Assembly: GCF_050908995.1 (NCBI RefSeq)
Contig: NC_135118.1
Coordinates: forward strand, 3,720,001 to 3,784,000
From: Andrena cerasifolii
Taxonomy: Eukaryota; Arthropoda; Insecta; Hymenoptera; Andrenidae
DNA: 64,000 nucleotides
Direction: 5' to 3'
The notes below the pieces were generated by a model. It saw only the letters and a program-made list of their open reading frames with translations, ran no database searches and was not told where the DNA came from. Positions 1 to 11,875 of the stretch are shown piece after piece. Every line of letters starts with the position of its first letter. Positions within the stretch are counted from its first letter, which is position 1. A program made the translations under genes and the position numbers.

Positions 1-54
1 GGTTACTGCAACGATCCTGCAACGTTGCCGCCACGAAGTGTGCTGTATGGGGTG
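1..54. mobile_element. end fragment of a GCAAC-rich, TA-target element
   Basis: Contains GCAACGTTGCCGCCACG and ends GTGTGCTGTATGGGG, the reverse complement of the start of the copy at 42823. Only this end is inside the window. Confidence 0.6.
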
Positions 55-554
55 TCTTTGATTGTAGCGGTGTTTGAATTTTTTTCTAGAATTTTTGTGC
101 CTGAATGTTTTAGCTACTCAACGCCACGCCTATACCGGCTTCCGTTAATGTCATGTTTTGGAACGATGCGCCATTCTTGTGGCTTTTACACGCAGGTGGC
201 GAAAAATCTCTCCGTACAGTGGTATAGCGCCGCGGTCAACCCTGTCGTAGCTAAAATTTTTTAAATTGAGACGGGTACGAGATCAGTCGATATTATTTTC
301 AAATCTCATTACAGTAATGTGCGGTGCGATTGGTAAACCGATCATAAAAGCGGAGCGCGCGGCTCGATTACCTGGGCCGGGAAATTCCCAATAGCTCTTT
401 GCGACGTTAATTTGAAAGAGACCATCCTAAAATTTTCGAAGGTCAGGCATCACTGCTGCCCTGCGCCGTCGGTGCATGGTTGTAGTGGAATGCGTCTGTG
501 AAGCGCTGTTGCCATTTCACAAGTTCGCGCGAGCGCGGGTTGCAGGATACAACG
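55..554. other. no recognised feature
   Basis: I see no coding exon, RNA gene or repeat end that I can name here. Confidence 0.4.
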
Positions 555-661
555 CTGACCCTTTACACTACTGCAGTTCTCCTCACCGATTCTAACCTTA
601 GCACCGGGACAGGCGGGTTGCTCGCAGCTAGGCGCTGAAAACGGCTCCCTGCAAACCCCTG
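555..661. mobile_element. right-end fragment of a hAT-like element (family of 49552-51012)
   Basis: Matches the arm at 49686-49750 and the end at 50980-51012. It ends AACCCCTG and is followed by GTCTAGAC, an 8-bp motif that also serves as target duplication for the hAT-like element at 21241. In this copy the site CGCAGCTAGGCGC is uninterrupted, so it is the empty version of the insertion at 49752-50979. No left copy of the duplication was found. Confidence 0.6.
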
Positions 662-669
662 GTCTAGAC

Positions 670-3177
670 GAACAACTGAACAATCGAGAATCCAAAAAGT
701 AGAAAAAAAAAGTATGAAGGTAATAGTAAAGAAAGCGAAGAAGATTTTTATAGAATCAGGATGAATAAGCGATTATTGTTTAACACATGTATATCAAATG
801 TTTCATAATGATCTGTGTTTTCATTTCTATTTTTCAGAAATGTATATTTGTGCTCATATTTGTATTTAAATAAGTAAAACAGATGTGTTCCAATTTACCC
901 AACACGGTGTTACAATTTACCCTAGACTGAGACATATTGTAACAAAGGTTCGGATTTGTTTAAGATGAAGCTAGATGCCTAAGTTTCCAAGATTTTGTCA
1001 GGTACTTACACTCAATGAGCTCACCACACATGTAAGTAGTGAATCAAGCAAATTATTTCCTGACTGAGGAAAACACTTTCAAGGAAGACCTGTGAAAACT
1101 TTTTTTGTTACAATCTGCCCCAATCTCTCTAGTAAAAAAAAAAGTTGCGTGATACTTCAATTACACATATGTATAAGGACCGCTACATGCCACAAACCTG
1201 CAAAATTAAAAAAAAAATCGGATCTTTCGGGCTACCAAGGTTCCTTTGTAAGTGGTGTTGCGTCGTTCTACTCGCGAACGAACGCGGGTAAGTTCGTTAA
1301 ATCGTCCTAGGCATGAGGAGCGGGAAGCGTGCTGAAGGGAAGACCTACCGAGCTGGTACATAATTACCACTAGAGTATCCCAATGCCGAAATGGTATTAA
1401 ATAGGGCGTAATTGACGGAGAACGAGCGGCTGCACTGCCGGCGTGGTGGACAGTGAAAGGACATACAAAGGATCCTTTAAATGCCAGAGCGAACGCAAGA
1501 AGGAACGCGTTCACCTCCGCCTCCTTTTTAGACTCGCAGTTTTACGAGCCTCTGAGGGACCGGTTGGTCCTCCTGCGCTCGTACTTCCGAATATGGAACC
1601 CAAACACGGGGGCACGCTGCACAGATACGCTGACGCACAAACACACGCATACATGCGAACACATCGGTTCATCTCGATCTTCTTTCCTCGATTTCGCCAC
1701 ATCTGCGGGTTCAGTTGCGTCATGATAGTTGCAGGGAACTCCTTAATATACAGTAGTGGCCAAAAGAAAGTTTAAACTGTATTAGGGTACGAATGATAAG
1801 ATAGCCCCATTAAATAGAATTGCATGTGAAAATTCATAATCCATAGATTCGTGCCAGTGGTATCAACACACACTTGCTTAATTCTTCAAGCATCGTGTTA
1901 AGTTAAATAGTTATGCAGAAGAGTCTGGATATGAGTTTCAAATTCTCTTTTGACCGCTGCCGTACCCAAAATGTCCGTCTGCTCGTCCATACGATAAACT
2001 ATATTTATTAAATTACCGTTTTAAATAAAAATACAGTTCTGCATGTCGAAAGTGTCGGTTAAAAGTGAAACCCGCGAGGTTCGTTTACCGTACAGCACAG
2101 TCTTTGTGAAAGAAAATCGGCTATTTGTTGTCGCTGCGACTGCGTACACGCGGCTAAAGTGTTCTACGAGAAAATGGCGGAGCATGATTACGAAATGGCC
2201 GGCTTGGCCGCGACGCGTATTGCGCGTTGCTGAAAAGATGGCAAGCGGAAGGAAGAGCACTCGTATTGTCGCTTTTGGCCGGCGCCACAACGTCGACTAA
2301 TTAAAAGAGATCGAACGGGAACCTCCCTGTGCCGCGCCGTCCCGCTGGACATCTTTTCAGCAACGATACTACCCGCACATCTTGAAATGTAGTCGCGCGG
2401 GGCGAGACTGTCGGCCCAGAGACCCTGACGTAAGATGAAATCTTTCGATATTTTGTGAGGTACAGGGGCTCCGACGCTCCGCAAATCGAAGACAGAGAAA
2501 GGAAAGAATAAATGCGCGATAAACATCGGTCGTTTGTCTTTTACCACGAATCAACGGTTAACAACGATGAACACAGGTCGACGTGATCCCGCGAGAAAAT
2601 ATGTCGCCGTGATTTCTCGGGAATTAACGAAGACAGAAAGGAAAAACACACGCTTCGAGTAATGAATAAAACAGTTCTATGACTCGTCCATCGGAACTTC
2701 GTCTTTGGCGTCTGTGTCCCCAATACTTATGGGGCGTGAAAAGTGTCCTCCTCGCCTCGGGAATCTTGTCAAATTTTGGGGCTCTCCGAGGCAATCTGTA
2801 AACATAATTAGGCATGTGGATACTTTTGTTCAACCTTAGAATTACTCAAGTATTTCAAGCTTGAGCTTCCAGAGGTGAAGCCATCGTACGTAAATACAAT
2901 AGAACGCAAATCAAAAAGTAACAGAGAAGAAAACGCTTGATCCTTTTATCGAGGTGTCCTACAAGCTTGCAAAGTTTAAAAGAAATTTAAGTCTTTTAAA
3001 TTTGGCAGAGTCCTTTCGATTAATTTTTTCCATCTTTCCAACCTTCTCCTAACTTTTTCTACAACTCCCTCCTTGATTATGGGCACATTTTAATTATTTT
3101 TCTGTTCCCATGATAACGATTTGCACTTCATTATTGTTTTATAATGTATTTTAAATGCTTCGCACAGGTGTCTGTGG
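670..3177. other. no recognised gene
   Basis: About 2.5 kb of AT-rich to mixed sequence with short A runs and a CA-rich patch near 1640. Open frames are short and do not resemble proteins I know. Confidence 0.4.
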
Positions 3178-3546
3178 TAGAGCTGTTCAGGTACCCGGAA
3201 AAAGCAAGCCGAGTCTAACTCGGCTTGAACGACCGAGTCGAGTACCCGAATGAACCGAGCGGCTTGGATAGAACCAAGTAGCTTGAATTCTTCAAGCGGC
3301 TCGAAGGAAGCGGGCGGCTCGAACAGAACCAAGCGGATTGAATTATTTCAAGCGGGCCGAAAGTACCGAGCGGGCCGAAAGGACCGAGGCGGCCCGAAAG
3401 GACCAAGGCGGCCCGAGGCGGCCCGAAAGAACCGAGGCGGCCCGAAAGAACTGGGCGGCACGAATGTGTGGGTTGTATATTGTACGTCGAGCAGATAGGT
3501 TAGGAAATAGATTAGGTATACTTAACCCAATTACTCGTATAATATA

Positions 3547-4012
3547 GACTGCGGAAGTTTATGCAAGTATGATATACCGCGAATATGCAAATATGCTGAA
3601 AAAGATAACGGGGGGGGGGGGTGTATATTTAACCTTTTTTTTATAAAATTGTAGTATACTAATAATTATACTGTAATAATTATATATTATAGGTATCAAG
3701 CCGTTGTACCTACTATTGAATTATTAAAATTTTTGCATATATATGTAACTATTACATTATTAAACTTTTTAACATATGAAGCTATTAATTTTTAATGGCG
3801 AGATTCGCCAAGCTAATTTGTAAACAAATTCCGTATCTGCAAAAAATGTGAAAAATATGCAGAATGTGCAACGTATATCCAGAATATGCAAAATGTGTAA
3901 AATCGAAAATATATTTTTAACATCCTCTTAATGATGAAACATAGTTCTGTCAAAGTCCCGCTTGTTTAAGTCATTACAGTGGAAACATGCATTTACACAA
4001 ACTTCCGCAGTC
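3547..4012. mobile_element. 466-bp foldback element with TAATATA duplication
   Basis: Ends GACTGCGGAAGTTT and its inverse AACTTCCGCAGTC, flanked on both sides by TAATATA (3540-3546 and 4013-4019). It splits the two arms of the surrounding palindrome. It contains a run of Gs near 3611. Confidence 0.7.
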
Positions 4013-4200
4013 TAATATATTACAATTGGGTTAAGTATATCTAACCTACTTCCTAACCTATCTGCTCGACGTACAATGTACAGACATACATTCGGGCCGC
4101 CTCGGTTCTTTCGGCCCGTTTGAAATAATTCAATCTTGGTTCTGTTCGAGCCGCCCGCTTTCTTCGGGACGCTTGAAAAATTCAAACTACTTGGTTCTAT

Positions 4201-4386
4201 CTATACTCCGTGTCAGTTAAGAAGGAACCTGCCGACCGACGAGTTTAGATCGGTTCTGCGCAGGTTGACGCTCATTGGTGCCGGGAGAAGCCACTATTGG
4301 CTGTACCCCCACCAACGCTTTTTTGGAGCCAATGAGCTCATTCTACATGCGCGAAACGGGTTCCTTCTTAAATGACTGGGAGTATA
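4201..4386. mobile_element. short foldback element
   Basis: TACTCCGTGTCAGTTAAGAA near the left end is inverted as TTCTTAAATGACTGGGAGTA at the right end. It is inserted in the larger foldback. Borders are approximate. Confidence 0.5.
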
Positions 4387-4943
4387 GAGCTGTACGAGTA
4401 CTTGAATATTCGGGTAGCTTGAAATTCGAACCAATCCGGGACTCGGTTTCCCAGCCGAGCCAGGTACCCGAAAGAACCGAGCGGCTCGGATAGAACCAAG
4501 TACTTGAATTTTTTTCAAGCGGCCCGAAAGAAACCGCCCCAGCTTGGAAAGTAAGCGAGTGGGCCGTAAGAAACCGGGTGGCTAGGAAAGAAACGAGCGG
4601 TCTGCTCGACCTTTATTCGGACCGTTCGTTTCTTTCCAAGCCACCCGGTTTCTTACGGCCCGCTCGCTTACTACAGAAGCCGCCCGGTTTCTTTCGGGCC
4701 GCTTGAAAAAAATTCAAGTAGGTACTTGGTTCTATCCGAGCCGCTCGGTTCATTCGGGTACTCGGCTCGGCTCGGTTTTCTCAAGCCGAGCCAGGTTCGG
4801 CTCGCTTTTCCCGGGTACTTGAACAGCTGTAGTTCTATACAAGCCGCTCGGTTCATTCGGGTACTCGGTTCGGCTCTGAAACCGGGTTTCAGCTGGGTTC
4901 GGATTTCAAGCCACCCGAATATTCATGTACTTGAAGAGCTCTA

Positions 4944-7633
4944 GTTTGAAGTACATTATAAGAGAAAAAGAAACGTAACAAAATAAAATAACTACTTAAG
5001 TCACTTCAGAACCTTGTATCCATGTTCTACTAATCGGTTTCCTCAAAGCAAACAAGTAGATACACGGTGACTTATGGCAATTCAGTGAATCACGCATTGA
5101 CCAAACTTTCTTCCCATAAACGAGGTTCTACTCTACTCAACCTTGGGGGCTACCTTCGCCCTCCTAACACGAATTTCAGCTAATCGAAACACACCTATGC
5201 CAAGTTTCATAAAAATTGGAAACTGTAGAATTGGATGATGGTTCTTGTAAGACTAAAATTGCTTATCCATTAACGGAGCCCATTTGCATCTTCTCGTGGA
5301 CCAGGCTGTACTTACGTGGAAGCACTTTTGCAAGGAGGAACGCGCGTGATACTGATTGCTTCCCGCCTGTGTCAACAAATACCGCGGTTCTTTCCTTTTA
5401 CAACGTGATATTTCGCACGCGTCGCTCTCGAAGATAATGACTGTTATTTCGAACTGAAATCCAACGGAAGTGACTCTCCTCTCTCTCTCTTTTGCCCCGC
5501 TGGAACCGGCTGAAAATAGGACGACGCGTTAATGTCAAAAGCTTGTTGCCAGGAAATTTATGCCCTGCCGGCCATCGACGTCCGCCGATCGAATTGAACA
5601 CTGTACATATACCGAGCTACAAGTGGCGCGCGGTTGCGTATTAGGAAGTTTTACGTAACTTTCGCCCGGATATATGAATATCGAATTTATATCGTACATG
5701 ATGGATGGGGAGAATAGGCTTTAAATAAACCCCAAGTGTCCGGCTCTGTTCCTCGAGAGCCGGCGAGCTTCTAGAGCGATTCTTATGGTCAAAGAAGGGG
5801 TACGCAAAATGTAGCGGCACGGGTTCTGGGCTCTGACTTCCTAAGTGGCAAGTCGATACAACTGGAGGTGAAATATCTTGCGCAGATATAATGTTGTCGT
5901 AACAGCAGCAGGTAGACAAAATCTGAAGGGGCCCCTCTTGTGCATTTTTTTTCGATGTGGGGACTTAAACACTTCAAGTGTCGCATAGTTTTCAGAAATG
6001 CCTCTTCCAGTTGGTCAGGTCATTCCAAGCTCATTTCGGCCAATGAAGTTTTGCTTGACTCGTGCGGAGCAAACGTTCGGGGATACTAGGTACATGTATG
6101 CATAGGATTATAGGACAATACTTTCGATGCTCTCCAGAACATACCGACGCGAAGGCACGCCAAAACGCAGGATGCAAACACCTCTCGGTGTGGAAACACG
6201 CTGCGCCGACGCCACTCGTACTGTTAGGATCCGGTGGCGTCTAGAAATACGGCCAAGTACCTGAGTACATAAATTGACCAACAACACATCTGGTGGCTCG
6301 TTCCCTCAGGAATTTCGCTTTACACGCCTTGGCGGGTCCCAGGTTTGTCAGCGCATTTAAATAATTGTGAGCAAGGCACGGGGCGAGCTACAGTGGGGGT
6401 GGCTTTTCCATCATTCCCTACAGAGCTGCGCAGACCCAGAACGCTTATCCAACTTGATGTGACCAAGATGTTGAAGTACTATACTTGAGGCAAAGTATTT
6501 ATAGGTCCTTCTGGGTTATTTCCTCAACTGTTAATCGCACTAGGAGCGATTCCCTCTTTTACAGTGTCGTTAACTGCCACGGCTCTTCTCGGGTATATAG
6601 GCAAGCTTGTTTGGGTTTCCGTAGGACCATGTGCAATGAAAACAACCTTCGCCTGTTCGTGCCTCGAATCCAACGTAATTCCCTTCTTTTACCACTGCCA
6701 TATTCATTTCTTCACACTTCTCCCCATAGACATTCACCTCCGCGGCCTGCTATTTCTCCTTTTTTCCCTTACTATTTACGCTTTCTATCTTTAACACTTG
6801 CCTGGCGGATGCAGGGTCCATTTGGTCCTAACCGAAGCTAATTACACGATTCATTACTTATTGGTTATTACTGGTATCACTGCGTCAAGTAAATAAGAGT
6901 TTTGGATAATGAGGAGATAAACATCTTCTAATCCTCTCTTCTCTAATCTTCTTCTGAGAATCGTATGAATGAAATTAGAAATGTTATAGATCAAAATCGA
7001 CCTCGTATCCCAACCAGATACATTGATGTTCAAGACTAGGCTTACGTGCTGATTTAATTACACATTGTAAACATAAAGGTGTTGGTAATTCCGGAAATTA
7101 AACGATGTACTGATTTTAAAGTCATTCTGAAAGTGGTATGAAAATCGAGAAAAATCGAATTTATTGCTTATTTCGTAGGTACTGCATTCATTCAAATAAA
7201 CAGTATATTCGATATTTTCGATTTTTCAGCTACACCACTTTCATATTCACCGGCACATACATAGACAGGATGTGCATTCTAACGGTCTACGCGATTTTTC
7301 AGCCGTTTGAGATTACGCGACAAAGAAAATTGTTTAAAAAAAATTGTCTCTACAAAGAGGCAAGTAATATTAAACATTTCGAAAATACTTTTTTTCCACA
7401 TTAAAATCAGAGTCACATTGAGTTGCTTTAATGGGGTGCTATTGAAATCTCGAAAAATCGATTTTTGTTATTATTATTAATGCAGAAAGTGTCGTGCTTT
7501 GCGAATATTTACAACAAAGTTTCATCAGGAAATTCGAATAATTTTGGAAATTATAGGCTGAACCGTAATTCAGTGCATCGTGGAGTACCGGCCACGAAGA
7601 GCGGTATTGACGTCAGGGGACTTAACTTTGAAG
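4944..7633. other. no recognised gene
   Basis: About 2.7 kb of apparently single-copy sequence. A motif GGCGGATGCAGGGTCCATT near 6804 recurs near 16436, so a small dispersed repeat may be present. Nothing else is recognised. Confidence 0.4.
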
Positions 7634-7740
7634 TAGAGCTGTATCGAGTACTCGGATAAACCTACTCGAAAAAAAAGCGAGCGGCTCGAAAGAACCGAGA
7701 ACTCGAATTTTTTCGAGCGGCTCGAATAGAACCGAGAATA
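7634..7740. mobile_element. fragment of the GAGCGGCTCGAA foldback family
   Basis: Starts TAGAGCTGT like the element at 3178 and repeats GAGCGGCTCGAA twice before running into the (TTA)n tail of the adjacent retrotransposon. Confidence 0.5.
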
Positions 7741-7986
7741 GATTTATTATTATTATTATTAAATTAACGGGAGAATCCTTTAGATACAAAGTATAGAGCA
7801 AATTAGTACAAAGATAAAGTAAATATAACAAAAACATAAAATAACATAAAATAAAATGTAAAAGAAATAAAATAAAATAAATAAAAACAAACAAAACAGT
7901 CTGAGCCCTAAAACCTAATCACAGCACCAAAGGTGCTTAAATTGATTTAAATTAAATTAAATTACTGAGGTAACAGTCTCCTAAGC

Positions 7987-8918
7987 CAGGCCTTCCCAAG
8001 TAGGGGAAATGCACTCCTAAAACAGATGTTTCGGTTCTCCCTCCACCGGTGCGCCTTCAGCTAAGGTGGTACGACTCCTGCAACCCTCTCTCCAAGGAGA
8101 CACTAACGTCGCGGGGAAGCATGTTGGGCGCTTTAGGGCGAAAGTACCAAATGTGTCAAATTTTTATAGAAAATTTCATAATGACTTAAAAATAGTAGGA
8201 AAAATTAAAATTTAAACTAGTTAAATTTTAAAAATTAAAATTTAAGCTAGTTAAATTTTAAAAATTAAAATTTAAACTAGTTAAATTTTAAAAATTAAAA
8301 TTTAAACTAGTTAAATTTTAAAAATTAAAATTTAAACTAGTTAAATTTTAAAAATTAAAATTTAAACTAGTTAAATTTTAAAAATTAAAATTTAAACTAG
8401 TTAAATTTTAAAAATTAAAATTAAATTTTAAAAATTAAAATTAAATTTTAAAAATTAAAATTAAATTTTAAAAATTAAAATTAAATTTTAAAAATTAAAA
8501 TTACATTTTAAAAATTAAAATTTAAACTAGTTAAATTGTAAACTAGTTTAAATTTTAATTTAACAATCTATGTAATACATTTTTTGTAATTCTTTTTACG
8601 TCATTTTGAAATGCTAGTTTAAATTTTAATTTAACAATGTATGTAATACATTTTTTGTAATTCTTTTTACGTCATTTTGAAATGCTAGTTTAAATTTTAA
8701 TTTTTCCTACTATTTTTAAGTCATTAGGAAATTGCCTATAAAAATCTGACACATTTGGTACTTTCGCCCTAAAGTGCCCAACATGCTTCCCAGCGACGTT
8801 ACTGTCTCCTCGGAGAGAGGGTTATAGGAGTCGTCCCACCTTAGCTGACGGCGCACCGGTGGAGGGAGAACCGAAACATCTGTTTTAGGAGTGCATTTCC
8901 CCTACTTGGGAAGGCCTG
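7987..8918. mobile_element. 932-bp hAT-like nonautonomous foldback element
   Basis: Ends CAGGCCTTCCCAAGTAGG and its inverse, flanked by perfect 8-bp duplications TCCTAAGC at 7979-7986 and 8919-8926. The inverted arms run about 200 bp each. The 8-bp duplication, CAG terminus and central TA of the target fit the hAT superfamily. The centre is a pure A/T-rich tandem array. No protein is encoded. Confidence 0.88.
8205..8540. repeat. 30-bp A/T-rich tandem repeat
   Basis: About seven copies of a unit containing TTAAATTTTAAAAATTAAAA and AACTAG, followed by a shortened version without AACTAG. It lies in the centre of the hAT-like element. Units contain the self-complementary AAACTAGTTT. Confidence 0.85.
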
Positions 8919-9212
8919 TCCTAAGCAATTGGTTCCTGAACGAAGCGAAGGAGACAGCGAACACGTCTATGTCAGCGGGGCACTGGTTCATCTCATCCGT
9001 AGCACGATTTAAGGGATCGACTGTATAGTGATAATATTCAGGGACACCCGATACAAAAAGAGGTCGCGGACGCAATGACCGTTGTGGGGCTCGGAGACGA
9101 ATCAGTGCGACTAAATCCTGGCAGTTAATCTGGCCATGGATTACTCTGTACAAAAATAATAGGTCAGAACAGATACAGCGGTCACTGAGATTAGAAAGCC
9201 TCCAGTATTGAA

Positions 9213-9516
9213 GTACCTAATCCAACATAAAAGAAACCATCGATTTTGCTCTCCCGATACTGATGTACCCCCTCAAATGGACCCATACGATTGTTTTAAC
9301 CATATATTGTAGATGGCATTGAGACGAATTCGACCTGCTTGATAATGTAACGCCTTTATTCGTGATAATATTAAATTTGCAATAGTGAACATCGTAGTAG
9401 TTAAGCTGCGTCTGGCACAGACGTATGTATTTTACTGACACTTTGCTTAAGAATGTAAACATAAACGTTGGGCTCAATCTGGTATTCCTACTATTGTCAA
9501 TTTAATATTATATTAC
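9213..9516. other. no recognised feature
   Basis: Short AT-rich interval between two retrotransposon fragments. Nothing recognised. Confidence 0.35.
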
Positions 9517-10030
9517 GAACAAAAGTAAATTTCTTCGGTTTGTTGCTCGTGTCCTTGGTAACCCAATGGACAGGACTGACTATTGCCCTGCTCTGCAATC
9601 CTTGAACATCTCCACCCTTGAAGACCGTAGACAGATTGCTGATATGGTTTTTTTGTACAAAGTCATCAATGATTTCGTAAACTGTTCTGACCTAATTGAG
9701 TTAATTAGTTTGAATGCCCCGGAGAGGCACTTGCGGAAAAAACCTCTTTTCTCCCATAAGCTGCCGTTGTACTCTTACTACACAATTGACCCTATCAATA
9801 GGGCTGTGCGGTACGCTAATCAGCAGTTTAATGAGGTAGACCCCTTCATAGGCTCGCTCAGCTCTTTTCGCGCGAGATTACTTAGTCACTTAGCAAATTC
9901 ACGTGTGGTTAATTAATGAATTAATTAATATTTACTTATGTTCTAGACGCTATAGGCTCCGTTTTATGTATATATCTTGTATATTAAGGGATTTTCCGTT
10001 AAATATAATAATAATAATAATAATAATAAA
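9517..10030 (+). mobile_element. 5'-truncated non-LTR retrotransposon copy
   Basis: The frame opens near 9524 after a stop and reaches 9916. It encodes the same ORF2 C-terminus as 8927-9212: FLRFVARVLGNP, LEDRRQIADMVFLYKVINDF, ERHLRKKPLF, SSFRARLLSHL. After the stop comes a short 3' region with AAGGGATTTTCCGTTAAAT and a (TAA)n tail at about 10004-10030. Only the last ~130 codons remain, so the copy cannot move by itself. No upstream reverse transcriptase core is present. Confidence 0.78.
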
Positions 10031-10795
10031 AAAGTGTTATATATTATGATACTCGTTCAATTGGTGTCAATGTCCCCCCGCCCTACTATACTACACAAAG
10101 AAGATCATGTAGTTACATTTAAAAGCAACTCAACGTGCCCTTGATTTTGCGATGCGAAAATCAATTGACAGTCAATTCGAAGTGCAACGCACATCCGGGC
10201 TAATCAGAATTCACCTCGACGCACACTGCTGGTTTAAAATGCGATTCTAGCTAAGCAAAATTATTTCTGTCATTACTTTTTCCTGTACGTATATATATAT
10301 ACTTTAAAAGAATTTACTCACTTATTATTTTCAATGTTATTTCTACTTGTTTGTGATTATTTTGTGCTTGCTTTTATGTGTAACTAAAAATGCAAGGTGT
10401 TCTCGATAAACGTTAATATTTCTAGCTTGTGATCAATTAGTTTATTGTAAATTTACAAATAAACTCATAAGTATTTCAGCAAAATTACAAAGATGCATAT
10501 TATAATGTATATATATGTAGAATGAAAGCAATGCGAAGCATTAGAAACTGCTGTGATATTTAGTTCTTTTGATACTTTGATAAATACATTAATCGAATTT
10601 AAGGACAACTTTTGCCGGTTTTTGCAGCGTATTGAGAAATTGATTTTTTTTTAATGACGGCCGAATTTCAAGGAGAGATGTAATTTTTTTTCTCAAAAAG
10701 TAATTTGTCTACATTAACGTCGGATGTTATTATAATCTAATATAGATAGCGATTAAAATTATGAATATGTTGCAGAAGTTTGTATACGTTTAGGG
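10031..10795. other. AT-rich, no recognised gene
   Basis: AT-rich sequence. A segment near 10255-10300 (AGCAAAATTATTTCTGTCATTA) recurs at 11388-11425, so part of this is repetitive. Confidence 0.4.
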
Positions 10796-11115
10796 GTCGT
10801 CCTTAAATTACGTAAGGCTTTTTTTTGGGGGGGGGGGGGGGTTTCGGATAATGTCTTACGTAATATTTTTTAACCTAATTTTCAATAAATACAAATTCTA
10901 TCATTAATGTTCCAGAAAAGTAGTTTTAGTTTAAATTTCCCGAAACCGAGTTAAACGAATTATATAAACCTTTAAAAGAATTTTAATAACTGAAAAATTC
11001 TATGTAAAAAATATTACAAAAGAAGGAGGTTGCAATATAAAATCTTACGAATTCTTATACTGGGGGAGGGAGGGGGTAAGAAATCGCTAAAATTACGCTT
11101 ACGTAAGATTAAGTA
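10796..11115. mobile_element. decayed foldback element with TTACGTAAG arms
   Basis: GGGGTCGTCCTTAAATTACG at the left is partly inverted at 11090-11110 (CTTACGTAAGATTAAG), with G-rich runs next to both arms. Borders are uncertain. Confidence 0.4.
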
Positions 11116-11225
11116 AAATAAACATTTCCTATCAAGTATCCATAATATGGACACAATCAGGTAATATTAACTTTTATCGAGAACATCTGTATTTTTTCTT
11201 GCACACAAAACCAAGCAAAGAATAA

Positions 11226-11290
11226 TTATAAATAAGTAAAAATAACATTAAAAATAATAAATGTGTAAATACAATTAAAGTATATATAAA

Positions 11291-11342
<52 letters not shown>

Positions 11343-11400
11343 TTTAATTGTATTCACACATTTATTATTTTTAATTATATTTATAAGCAAAATTATTTCT
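11226..11400. repeat. (TA)n microsatellite at the centre of an inverted repeat
   Basis: A run of about 48 bp of alternating TA at 11293-11341. It is flanked by arms AATAATAAATGTGTAAATAC and GTATTCACACATTTATTATT, making a long cruciform-prone palindrome. Confidence 0.85.
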
Positions 11401-11660
11401 GTCATTATATTTTCCTGCACGTATATATAATTTTGTTTCTGCTATAATTATTTTGCCTAGACTCGCATTTGAAACCACTGTGCGGCGACGGGCATAAACT
11501 CCTTTCTCCTAAACAAAAGTATAATTTGAAATTACAAAGGATAACAGAAATCTAATGCAAAGATCCCGACCTAGACACGTATCTCTTTTCGTTTCCCCCG
11601 AAAAATTCACCAAAAACACTGACTTCTCGGCCATCTGAACCAGAACCTAGCCTTAATTCA

Positions 11661-11875
11661 GGTAATCTTTGTTCATTGGCCAGCAGATGGCAACCGTGGC
11701 TCAGTTATGGCCACACAAAGTAATCGAGCGCGTCTCGCACTGTGTGTTTAAGATCGAGGTAAACTATGCGCGAGGAGCACCGCGGAGCGTAACGATTGAA
11801 AATTTAAAACCGGCATATTTCGTGCCGGAAGATTTCGGCGAGGTGACCGCGGCACAGTGGTCCAAGCGCACCTAA
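11661..11875 (+). pseudogene. gypsy-like retrotransposon pol C-terminal scrap
   Basis: The frame reads FKIEVN followed by SVTIENLKPAYFVPEDF. This resembles the region just after integrase in Ty3/gypsy polyproteins, where a short beta stretch is followed by a (R/N)LKPA motif. About 68 codons survive, with no protease, reverse transcriptase or integrase core and no LTR nearby. The match is short, so this is a tentative call. Confidence 0.45.

Larger units (their letters stand above)
3178..4943. mobile_element. nested foldback element with CCGAGCGGC-type repeats
   Basis: Both ends carry AGAGCTGT/AGAGCTCT-like termini. The interior has many degenerate short repeats of the type CCGAGCGGCTCGAAAGAAC on either strand. 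Left-arm sequence at 3463-3539 is inverted at about 4020-4095. Two other palindromic elements sit inside, at 3547-4012 and about 4201-4386. No coding capacity. A degraded copy of the same motif is at 7634-7740. The terminal motif resembles hAT ends, but no clear duplication flanks it. Confidence 0.55.
7741..9212 (-). mobile_element. 5'-truncated non-LTR retrotransposon copy, interrupted by a hAT-like element
   Basis: On the minus strand it runs from a truncated 5' end near 9212 to a (TAA)n tail at 7741-7760. About 285 bp at 8927-9212 encode the C-terminal end of a retrotransposon ORF2, with landmarks LLFLYRVIHG, LRPRPLF and FASFRNQLL. This C-terminal type is common in CR1/Jockey/I-group elements as I know them. 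The hAT-like element 7987-8918 splits the last codons. Removing it would leave a short in-frame end and stop at about 7964. Two further copies of this lineage are at 9517-10030 and 61968-62270. Confidence 0.75.
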
